A DNA stretch of 64,000 bases from assembly GCF_041956535.1 (NCBI RefSeq), contig NW_027192203.1, positions 1-64,000 of the forward strand. The letters are read 5' to 3'. Below are positions 48,144 to 57,456 of this stretch, piece by piece. Below the pieces are notes generated by a model, which was given only the letters and a program-made list of their open reading frames with translations, was not told the origin of the DNA and did no database searches. Each line of letters starts with the position of its first letter. Within the stretch, counting starts at the first letter, position 1. The translations under genes and the position numbers were made by a program. The stretch is from Calcarisporiella thermophila CBS 279.70 (Eukaryota > Calcarisporiellomycota).

Positions 48144-48474
48144 CGTGGTTGATTTAGGAGAGATCGATCCCTGGAGACGATCAAGTCTTTTTTTTTTAAT
48201 TCTGCCAATATCAAACAAGCCACCAAGCAGTTTAGCCATTTGTTTTTTTCGTTGCTCCACAAGTAGTTGCGTGTGACACAGCGAGCACAACCACTCTAAG
48301 CTTCAAAAAGAACGCGGGAGAATAATAGAGAAAAGAATCGTGGCATTACACTAGGGTGGGGCATAATTGATTTATCGGTGACTAATAATTTCTCACAACT
48401 GTCATCGCACAATTCATTATAAAGTTTAACGTTCTCCTCGAGTCCTCCCCCCCATTTCAATTCGAACCTTAAAT
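48144..48474. promoter_or_regulatory. Bidirectional promoter, YL1 / serine dehydratase
   Basis: Only 331 bp separate the two divergent ATGs, so the spacer must carry both promoters. I see a pyrimidine run CCTCCCCCCC just upstream of the dehydratase ATG and no clear TATA box. Confidence 0.5.
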
Positions 48475-50129
48475 ATGACGGTGGAGGACACGAAAAGAGA
48501 GACTCTTTGCGATGCTGAATTGCGGCCTCTGCCTTCCGACTCCAGCCAGTCCACGCGAGCTGGTGCAGAGGAGAACGGCAAAGATCAGCTGTGCGACCCC
48601 AACCATGCTGATCAGCTTGATTCTACCGCTGAAGCTCGACTCTCAGGAATGCATCCGGCCGACCGCCCCGATCTTGATGCCGATGCAGACACCCCCGCAA
48701 CCCCAACCCCCATCACTGCCCTAGCAGACGACACGACCAGTCAACCTGATGATAGCGCATCAGGAGTGCAGGAGGATATCTTTGCGCCGTCGGCTGTGCG
48801 CGGGAATGTGAATGACGAGGGAGGCGCAGGGATAGCCGCCTTGCATAGAGAGACCCCTCTGCTCTACTCCGTGCCCCTGTCCAAAAAGGCCGGCTGGTAA
48901 GCTCACGCTTGATATAGAAGAGGGGCTGGCGAGCTAACTGTGTTCCTCTGGATAGTAATGTATGGCTGAAGCTGGAGAATTTGCAGCCGTCGGGATCCTT
49001 TAAAATCAGGTACCTCTCTCTTGAATTGCCCTTCCTCCTCTGCTGCTTCTGCTGACTTACTCACCCTCTCTGTGCCCTTTGGCAGAGGTATTGGTCACCT
49101 TTGCATGAATGCTTACAAGAAGTATGGCCCCGGCACCCACTTTATCAACTCCTCAGGAGGGAACGCAGGACTTGCCACCGCGTATGCGGCGCGCCAGCTG
49201 GGATGTGCGGCCACGATCGTGGTACCCCTTTCCACCAGCCAGATGATGATCCAGAAAATCGAGCAGGAGGGCGCCAAGGTCATCCCGCACGGGGAGGTGT
49301 GGGACGAAGCCGATCAGAAGGCTCGCGAGATGGTTCAAGAAGACGCGTGTGGCGTCTACGTACCCCCCTTCGACCACCCGGACATCTGGGCTGGAAACGC
49401 AACCATGATGGAGGAGGTGAAGGAGCAGCTGGGGATGGTTCCGGACGCGGTGGTTTGCACGGTAGGCGGAGGCGGTCTTATGAACGGGGTCATTTTAGGA
49501 ATGCGAGAAGTCGGTTGGAAAAACGGTGAGTACCCGGGTCTTTGTGGGAGATCTCTGCAGCTTCGGCTCTTGTCCACCGCTGCCACTTTCTCCTCCTCCC
49601 CCCCGCTGAGTTCTCACTCTCTGTCCCATTGCCCTCAGTGCCGGTGGTGGCCGTCGAAACGCATGGGGCCAACTCTTTCCAGGCCAGTGTTCTCGCCAAG
49701 CGCCTGGTGACCCTGGACAAGATCCACAGCATCTGCACCACGCTGGGGGCCAAGACCGTGAGCGCCAAGTCGCTCGAGCTCTCCCGGATCCATCCGGTGG
49801 TTCCTTTTGCGGTGAACGATGCAATGGCCGCGGACGCGAGCAGGCTGTTTGCGGACGATCACCTGATGCTCGTTGAGTCCTCGTGCGGCGCCGGCCTCTC
49901 CCTCTTCTACTCGGGGGTCGTGAAGGACGCTTTCCCGGGGTGGAGCGAGCGGGCCAACGTCGTGTGCGTCGTGTGTGGAGGCAACATCGTGAACCTCGAC
50001 ATTCTGCAGGAGTATAGGAAGAAGTACAGCAATCCGCACGTGATTGTCCGGAGCGGGAAGGGCATGTTCTTGAAGATGTGCAGCTCCCCGATTGAGAAGT
50101 CTGAAGGCGAAGGAGAAAAGGTTAACTAA
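48475..50129 (+). CDS. PLP-dependent L-serine/threonine dehydratase
   Basis: Four exons (48475-48896, 48956-49009, 49086-49525, 49639-50129) give 468 residues. The catalytic core begins at about residue 125 (LHRETPLLYSVPLSKKAG). LQPSGSFKIRG carries the PLP-binding lysine at residue 157; NSSGGNAGLATAYAARQLG and TVGGGGLMNG are the cofactor phosphate loops; SSCGAGLS and CVVCGGNIVNL follow. This is the fold-type II pattern of CHA1/SDS-type serine dehydratase, which deaminates serine (and threonine) to pyruvate or 2-oxobutyrate. There is no ACT domain, so it is the catabolic, not Ilv1, type. Unusual: a 120-residue Asp/Ser/Pro-rich N-terminal extension not needed for catalysis. It is too acidic for mitochondrial targeting. 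Confidence 0.9.
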
Positions 50130-51184
50130 CGGTTAGAGGGCAGTTTTGCACCCCCCCCCCACTCCCATCCCTCCCACTTTGTGCCTCGTCACCCACGACT
50201 TGTATTTCCTTCTGCCAGATATGTTTGGCCACTGAATCCCTTGTTTAGACTCAATCTATGATATCTGTATTCTTTTTATTTCCAATTTTGTTTTATCGGA
50301 ATGAGCTGATTACTAGAAGTAAAGTGCAGTATCTGCAGTCTCGAATTGGAGACAAGCGTCACTGATTTGATTTCAAATCGGCATTCCACTCTCGTGTGTC
50401 ACTCTATGTAATGTGCTGTATATCGGTCAAAGAGGACGCCGCGGAGCACGAACTTGCCGTGACGTCTCTTTCCCACGCTGAGCCGGTTCCTTGCGGCAGT
50501 TTTGGCGTATCTCTAGCGAGGAGCGCAGATTTCGGGCCAGAGTGGGAGGCAACAGAGTAAAGAGAGAGAGAGCTCTGTGAGCTTCACGTCAAGTTCAAGA
50601 CATGAGCATTAGTGGCGAAATGCGAATAGAGTGATTTTGTGGTCGCGTAGAGTTTGCCATACCTGCTGAAAACTGTGGGACACAAACAGTTGGCGGGTAT
50701 CGATTGCATGCAACCTACAATTTGACATCCTAACAATCATCCAGCGGGGCGAAAACTTTCTCACTTGCTGATGACGTGTACTCGAGTCTTAAAAAATAGC
50801 AACCCTGAACGTTTTCCACGACCCTATTTTTTTGCGGTCTATTTCAACCCTCCTCATTCCATAATCTTTCTTTGATTTGATTCCATTTCATTTTTTTAAT
50901 TTGCGATTTTGCATTCATTATCAGAGATTGAGTGATCTTTTGTTTTAAATTTTTTCTTTGCACGAAGAGTAAGTGATGTGTTTCCTCTATTTAGCTCCTT
51001 GCGATTCGACCCATTCTTGTAGCTGATGTATTCGCGAAAATGCCCGTGTATTAAAATACTATTTTTTTTTTCTTCTAGCCTTGGATTCCCTCTGTGGAGT
51101 TTGATCGAATAAAAGAAATCCCTTTCAAATACATCCCTCCGCCCTCTGCCATTCCTCCTCCAATTATAAACCCCCTGTATAATA
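50130..51184. other. Intergenic region
   Basis: About 1.05 kb upstream of the CPSF6-like gene. A poly-C run follows the dehydratase stop. No gene or RNA recognised. Confidence 0.5.
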
Positions 51185-52959
51185 ATGGGTGATGAGTACG
51201 ACATTTACGCGGATTATACTGGCGATGACGCTGTAAGTTGGACCATGCTTCTCTTGCTCCTGTGCTCCCGATGTTTCCCAATCACTTGGCGCTAATCCTC
51301 TCCTCTCCCCTGCTGCCATATATAGCACGATGATCTCTACGGCGAAATTCTAGGCGAAGATCGCCCGAAGCGCGATCGCAGTGATCAGTCGGGCGGGGCA
51401 AGCAATAGCAACCGGCGAGGAGACGACGATCTCTTCGACGATTTTGGTGACATTTCAAAGGTTGGTTCCTCTTTCTTCTATACTATCTCGTGCAATGTGT
51501 GAAGAAACCGGGCATGATCCTGTATATCCCATGTATTTTCTGCGAATGTGTTTGATACTGATTCTCTCTTGTATTTCTCCCTCGCTTCTCTCACTCACTC
51601 ACTCCCCCCCCTCCTCTCTCCGTTGTATTCTCTACTATACACTTTTTTGTGTGCACTTTTGTCAATAATACTGTATAGACTTCTAAAAACGCGAGAGATG
51701 GACAAGATCGTGGTATGGACCTCCATTCTGAATGTTTTTGAAAGCTGATCTGTTTCAATATCCCATGCCGCGGAGCTCGGCTTGTTCTCGAACCGCAAAC
51801 TGACGCTTTCTTCTTTTTATCTTCTCATGCTCTCTTTCTTTTCTATTTCTCTTGTTACTTGATCCACTTAGCCGCAACAGATCAAGACCGCCGAACGTCC
51901 ATGGATAGTCACGATGCCAATGGGCATCGCTCCTCGCAACCGAGCCAGGCGGCTCAAGGTGCGCAGGGGCAGGGTCACGGCACTGGAGCCCGGATAGCAG
52001 GGGCTGCCAATGTCGGATCCGCAGGGGGCGGTGCTTCTGGAGGCATGACCAGCGCGCTTTATGTCGAGGAGCTAAGCTGGGTACGCCTGTCCTTCTTCCA
52101 AGTGCCATCCCATGGGTGGCACACTAGCGCATGCTAGAGATCTAACGGCTTCTGCGTTCTTTCCCCCCCTCCCCCCTTTTTTTTATTAGTGGACCACGGA
52201 TGAAGATATTCGCAACGCCATTGTCAACGGGGGCCTGCGTGATGATGATATACGCGAGATGACGTTCTACGAACACAAGGTGAATGGAAAGTCGCGGGGC
52301 ACAGTATACGTGGAATTCTCAAGCCCAGAGACGGCAAGTCGGGCGAAGGAGGCGCTGGATAATGCGTGCGTACCTCTTCTAGATGGAGCGGTCCGGATGG
52401 GACGCTCGGAGGGGAAGAGAAGAGGCGAGGTGGCTAACGTTTTCTTTTTGTGTGCTATTATGTTAGAGAATTTTCTGGGAGAAAATGCTCGGTCACGTTC
52501 ACCAATGCTGGGGCAAATCCATTCAAAAATCTCCCCAAAGGTAAGCCCCAAGTTTGCTTGCGTCTCAGTGGCAGGGTCGCTTCGGCTGGTGCTGACTTTG
52601 CCGATGCCATAGAATCACAACCGAAAGTTCAGCGGCAACAAGCTCAGCCACGCCCACCCTCCATGGCCGTTCGGGGCATGCAGCCTAACCGCGGAATGTA
52701 TAACCCCGCCATGGCCATGGGGATGATGGGGGGCTATCCGGGTTACGGGGCGGCAGCCATGAACCCCTATATGAACCAGATGATGGGTCGAGGCGGGATG
52801 ATGATGATGGGCGGGGGTGGGGGAGCAGGCAGAGGAGGGTACCAGTTCCCAGGGTATTTTGACCAGGGGATGCAGGGACAACAGCAGGGCGCCGGAGGGG
52901 CCATGAAGCGAGGCTATGAGGAAGAGGAGGGTGGGCCGCGGCAGCGGACTCGATTTTAG
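51185..52959 (+). CDS. RRM protein resembling CPSF6 (cleavage factor Im large subunit)
   Basis: Six exons (51185-51232, 51326-51446, 51872-52080, 52190-52365, 52467-52540, 52613-52959) give 324 residues. The start MGDEYDIYADYTGDDAHDDLYGEIL resembles the acidic N-terminus of CPSF6/7. The RRM spans about 105-185: ALYVEELSWWTTDEDIRNAI (RNP2, with the WWTT of CPSF6), MTFYEHKVNGKSRGTVYVEF (RNP1-like), then KCSVTF. The C-terminus is Gly/Met/Pro-rich (MMGRGGMMMMGGGGGAGRGG), unlike the RS domain of animals. Family knowledge: CFIm binds UGUA upstream of poly(A) sites and affects alternative polyadenylation. The donor of exon 2 at 51447 is inferred from phase; AAG/GTTGGT at 51460 looks better but breaks frame. 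The following intron is unusually long (about 425 nt). Confidence 0.78.
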
Positions 52960-53553
52960 GATCGTCCGGCCAAGCACGAGATATCCTGCAGCTTCTACTT
53001 TTTTTTTTCCCTCTTCAATCTCCTCTTCTCATCCTCGTTCCCATCCTCCTTCATCTTCTCCTTGGTTTCATTTTCGAAAGAACTGTTTTATCTGCCCTGC
53101 CATTGTCTTTGTTTCCCTTTTTTTTTTGTAATTGAACCACCTCCTCCCCACCCCCCTAATTGTAGTTAATGCTCGTTGTGTAAAGAGCGAGATCAGTTTC
53201 TTATAGTGTTTTTTTTTCTTTTCTATTCTCTTTTGGAATAAACAAGGCTGGTATATTTTTTATTTCGGGAGAGACCAAGAGTCAGAACAAGAAGTACACG
53301 TTGGACAGGTTTGGTTAGATATCGAAGAGTGGTATAAGTGGGAGCTCTAAGATGCAAACACAAAGCAGAAAACGCAAGCTCAGCCCATCTACAGAGGGGG
53401 GTAGGTATATATGTGCAGAGGGTCATTCATTTTTGGTTATGGAAAGGGGAAGAAGAAAAAGACAAGACATCGCAAAACAGAGGGCCCATCACGGTGAAAT
53501 AGAGCAAGATGAAACAATACATTTACAATATATAGGAAAACGCACCCCAGGCT
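52960..53553. other. Convergent intergenic region
   Basis: About 590 bp between the 3' ends of the CPSF6-like and the CaaX genes. T-rich; 3' UTRs expected. Nothing else seen. Confidence 0.5.
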
Positions 53554-54882
53554 TCACATACATACACATCCATTCCGGCCCTTGTCCTTATCCTCTCCAC
53601 CACGAGGCCGGTTGTCTGAGGAAGAAGCCCCGGCCGCCGAGGCGGCCGAAGAAGGTCCCGGTGGCGCCCCCGGGTCCGTCACCGAGAGCTCCTCCACTAG
53701 CGCCCGCAAAGTCTCCGCCGTCATGGTCAACTCCTTGATTCGATCTCTCGCGCGCTTCAGGAGCTCCTCCTCTTCTGCTTCGGGAGGCGCATGCTCCGCA
53801 GAGGCAGTCGACGCATTGGAGAGGGGTAGAGCCTTGATGCCGCTGCTCAGTCCCTGCACGAGTTCGATCAGCTCGCGCCTCGTGGAGCCAAGCTTTTCCG
53901 AGTTAGCGGGGTCGGCCTGGTTCGTGCCGGCGGGCTTGCTGCCTTGGCTTGTGGTGCCCTCCTGGTGCTTGGCCTTGGGGGGAGGGGCTGCGGCCAGAGC
54001 CGTTGGAGGCTCGGCAATGGAAGTGCCATTTGGGAGCGAGTTGTTGCGTTCGTGCTTGAAGCGGATCCGCCTGCCCTGCCGGTCCGGTTTTCCCGCGCCA
54101 AGTTCACGCCTGGGCTGCCGCTCGCGCTCCTCCTCATCCGCGGTTTCCACTCCGCGGTCGGGATAGTATTCCTCAAGTAAATCGGGTGACACAGCCTCGG
54201 GTGCCGAGTCCCGCCGCCTTCTACCGCCCCCGCGAGCACCTCGCCTCTCCGCCTTCTCCCCGGCGTCCTCATAGTACGCCTCGCCGAAGCCCCTCACAAA
54301 CTCGTCGTAGATCCTCTCCCAGCCTTCCAGCGGCGGGCTTGGCGTCATCACCTCTCGGAGCACTCTTGTCATCCTCTCCTCGTGCTGTTCCACGGCCTCC
54401 AGCAGCCGGAAGTGCTCCTTCAAGATAACGTTACGCACTCGAAGGTGGCGCGACTCGAGGCGCGCCAGGTGCTGGCGGAGACGATCCAGCTCCGAGTTCT
54501 TCCCGCGAACCACCAGCCGGTAGAGGGCAATAAGCTTTGCCTGCTGTCGCAGGGTCGATTCAGCATCTTCGCCCTCACGCACCTTTCCCTTGGCCTGAAC
54601 ACCGTGCCTTGGGTGGGATCGAGAGCGGGCAGTGTTAGCGCGACTCTCTTGGTACGGAGGGGGATGGCGATGACGGTGGGGATGGTGGGGATGGCGGGAA
54701 TGATAGTAAGGCTCCTCGAAATCGGACTCCGATTCGGTGAGGGGGGGCGAGTCCGCGGAGTAGTGGGGGGGCAGCGGTAGCTTGTTTGTAGGCGGAGGGC
54801 CGGGATGCGGGAGCCGACTCGAATGATGATAATGGCGCGGTGGCTGCAGCGGATGCCTGGAGGACATTGTTTGGAAATGCAA
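53554..54882 (-). CDS. Coiled-coil protein with C-terminal CaaX box
   Basis: A single-exon 442-residue protein of no family I recognise. Residues 1-95 are His/Pro/Arg-rich and disordered. Residues about 105-185 form a strongly predicted coiled coil (heptad Leu/Ile/Val; LIALYRLVVRGKNSELDRLRQHLARLE). A middle basic Arg/Gly region follows, then another helix around 325-400 (RRELIELVQGLSSGIKAL; LLKRARDRIKELTMTAETLRALVEEL). It ends NGCVCM: the last four residues CVCM fit the CaaX prenylation signal, with M favouring farnesyl transferase. The preceding Gly/Lys/Asp-rich linker is flexible. Inference: a prenylated, membrane-tethered coiled-coil scaffold. The start could be the second Met, five codons in. 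Confidence 0.7.
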   Translation of the reverse strand: MHFQTMSSRHPLQPPRHYHHSSRLPHPGPPPTNKLPLPPHYSADSPPLTESESDFEEPYYHSRHPHHPHRHRHPPPYQESRANTARSRSHPRHGVQAKGKVREGEDAESTLRQQAKLIALYRLVVRGKNSELDRLRQHLARLESRHLRVRNVILKEHFRLLEAVEQHEERMTRVLREVMTPSPPLEGWERIYDEFVRGFGEAYYEDAGEKAERRGARGGGRRRRDSAPEAVSPDLLEEYYPDRGVETADEEERERQPRRELGAGKPDRQGRRIRFKHERNNSLPNGTSIAEPPTALAAAPPPKAKHQEGTTSQGSKPAGTNQADPANSEKLGSTRRELIELVQGLSSGIKALPLSNASTASAEHAPPEAEEEELLKRARDRIKELTMTAETLRALVEELSVTDPGAPPGPSSAASAAGASSSDNRPRGGEDKDKGRNGCVCM

Positions 54883-55721
54883 TAGTTTGGATAAATAAGA
54901 TAAATAGAAGGAACAACGTGGGGATGGGTATTATCTCATGGGAAATGGCCGAGAATGATTAGGGAGGTGTAATATGGCAGCCTCCGTGATCGATTGTGGA
55001 TTAATGTTGGCTAGGAAGAGGAGGAAGAGGAGGAAGGGAGGGAAGAATCAATGAGAGGGGAAAAGGGAGGGTTAGGGGAAAGGGTTGAAACGGAAGAGGC
55101 CTCAAATGCATGAGGGGAAAAACAAGGTTAATTTTGCGCGTTACACACTATGAAAAAAAAAGAGAAGGAGAATTGAGGCGCAGCTGGATGGCGAGAGTTA
55201 ACAAGGATATAGAAGCAAAAGCTACCTCGGGCCGGAGTCTTATGCCGGAGGATGCCGTAACGCTTTTCTTCTCTGAGCTAGGCTATGCACGCGTTTCCTC
55301 TCTCTCTCCTCCCATCGCCCATCACTGCGACTACGTCACCCTAGATCGACCTCACGCTCCCCTTGTCGCGCTTAGAGATGGCTGCGGACAAAGAGCGCGG
55401 ACCTTGGAATCCGCGATGACCAAGGAACGCAAACCTTATTTCTTTTTTGGTTCCCTACCCTCGAGGTTCCTTACTACTGGTTCAAGGACCTGTTTAGATT
55501 TGTTTTCCCCATTGCCACTCTTGCTGGGTGGCAACGGGCTTGGAGGTGTGTTCTCCCTTTCCATTGACACCAGATCTCCCCGCTGGAAAGCCACGGTATT
55601 CGCGGCCTTCCACTGGCCTCCATCGAAGCCATTTTGGATTCTTGGCGGGACTTGCTTTCCCTCGATCGAGCCTGTGCCATGCCAAACATTTATATTCAAC
55701 CACAGCAGCAGCAGCAGCAGC

Positions 55722-55792
<71 letters not shown>

Positions 55793-56001
55793 CGACAACG
55801 ACAAAATATGAAATAAAACACGGATCACAAAACTAGCATTACAGTCTAATATAGTGGCGCAAATATAAACAGAATGAAAAAACATGCAAACTAAATTACA
55901 GCAAGTACATAAATGATGACGAGAGGGGGGGGGGGAGGGTAGGGCGAGAGGACACTTGGGAAAAGGGAGATGTAGCCCTTGTCACGATAGAGCTTGGCCA
56001 C
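54883..56001. other. Intergenic region with trinucleotide repeat
   Basis: About 1.1 kb between two minus-strand genes, holding the CaaX gene promoter and the 3' flank of the zinc-knuckle gene. Plus-strand frames through the repeat are not supported as genes. Confidence 0.5.
55703..55802. repeat. (CAG)n(CAA)n microsatellite
   Basis: Six CAG units pass into about 24 CAA units and then imperfect CGACAA, about 100 bp in all. It lies in the 3' flank of the minus-strand zinc-knuckle gene, where the transcript would read GUU/CUG repeats. Confidence 0.9.
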
Positions 56002-57456
56002 CTAGGTTGCAAGCGAGCGCTGCGCATACCTGGGATTGCTTCGAAGCTGCCGTTCGTAGGATCGATCTGAATAGTTTTCTCTGCTCCGAGGGGGGTATTC
56101 GCTGGCGCTCTGGTTCGAGGGTCGCCGGGCTCCGGTCGGCAGGGCAATGCCGCGGGATGGGAGCGGCCGGTATTTCTCGGGCAGCTCTCTCCCGGCAGCG
56201 CCCCGGTGCGCTACGGCGTCCTGAGCCCTTCCCATCTCGCGCCTTCTCCTCTCCTCCTCTAACCGCCTCTCCCCATCCCGCCTTCTTCGTTCGGCCTCTC
56301 TCCGCCTCTCCTCTTCCCTCATCTCCTCTCCCCTGCTCCTCCCGAACTTTTCATTGTATTTCCTCGCCTCGAGCTCCCTCCTCCTCTCCTCCACTCTCCT
56401 CCGCTGATCTTCTGATCTTACCCGCTCGTGCTCACGCCTCTCCTTTCCACGGGACCGATGGCTTCTCTCCTCCTCCTCTCTGCGCCCGTAATTTTCCATC
56501 GGCTTCCCTTCGAGCTTTGCAAATGCATCCATCACCTCTTTCGAATTGCCCCGGGACTGCCTTGAATTTCCCGTGGGCCGCTCTTCGCGCCTGTCCTCCC
56601 TCGACCGTCGCTCCTTCTCCCTCAACACCCCCAAATTCGAGGCCGAGTCATTTCTCTCCCCCTCCTTTTCCCACCATTTCGGCGCGGCAATGCGGGGCGC
56701 CGCAGGGGCCTCTTGAGGGGCACTGCTGTAAATGTCTTTAAAGAGGCTGGATTTATTAGGAGGATTCCTCTCCTCCTCCGCAGCCTCCTCCCTCGCTTTT
56801 GTCCGAGATGGCTGCCGCCCATCCTGAAGCCATCTAGGCAGCGTGTCCGATTTCTTTTCGTGGTGTTCACGAAGAATGCGGCTGATATGCGTTTCTCCTT
56901 CCCAGTCCGAATCGTCTGATTCTACAATTAGGTGAGGAAGGGAGCGCAATGGGGGGTAAGCAAGCAATGTAACCCGGAGTGGGGATCCATCTCTGCAGGG
57001 AGGAAGACACTCACCAGGCCAGTCGTTCTTCGCCTGAGGCATCACATATTCTGTAGCCGCCATCAGCTTGTCCCAGAAGGTCCCCTGCTTCTGCTCCGAT
57101 TTGTTCTGGGCTGTAGTTCAAGGAGAAAGAGTCCAGAGGAGAACGGGGATGGAGGGGGTTAGTTCGAGTACAAGGGCCGGCATGAAGCAGCAGCCGCTGC
57201 GTTATTACCCACCTTGGCCGAGATCGCCCCACCCTGTGGGCACCCATTTACTCCATAGCGACGTGCCCTCACTGGCACCTTGCTTCTTCTCCGTTGCATC
57301 CAAGCCGGCGGGAAGAGTAGTTGGGAGGGGCGGGAGGGGGGGGCGCTCCACCGACGCACACTTGTGCCTTGCGGGGTAGAGCCCGACGTCCTGCCCACAG
57401 TCCTTGCATAGCACCACCACCGTTGAGACGCGATAGTCGATGACCTTCGGGGCCAT
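56002..57456 (-). CDS. Zinc-knuckle, charged protein with Mso1-like segment
   Basis: Three exons on the minus strand (57456-57213, 57110-57015, 56921-56002), 419 residues. Residues 17-35 hold CKDCGQDVGLYPARHKC, a probable CCHC-like zinc site, followed by a Pro-rich ERPPLPPLP. Next come TSLWSKWVPTGWGDL and GTFWDKLMAATE, then EWEGETHISRILREHHE-like text ending LPRWLQDG at about 118-150. The pairing of FWxKL with a THxxRxLxxxH...LPxWL segment recalls the Sec1-binding part of fungal Mso1, which aids SNARE assembly in exocytosis; this is a motif impression only. The remaining ~250 residues are a highly charged Arg/Glu helix typical of long single alpha-helices. Splice phases agree throughout. Membership of the Mso1 family is unproven. 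Confidence 0.6.

Noticed and set aside
53582-54166. 194-codon plus-strand frame
   Set aside because: Antisense to the CaaX coiled-coil gene; Ala/Ser-rich with no domain.
55110-55811. Plus-strand frame of 233 codons ending in poly-Asn
   Set aside because: Produced by the CAA/CAG repeat; the N-terminal part has no coding character and no splice partners.
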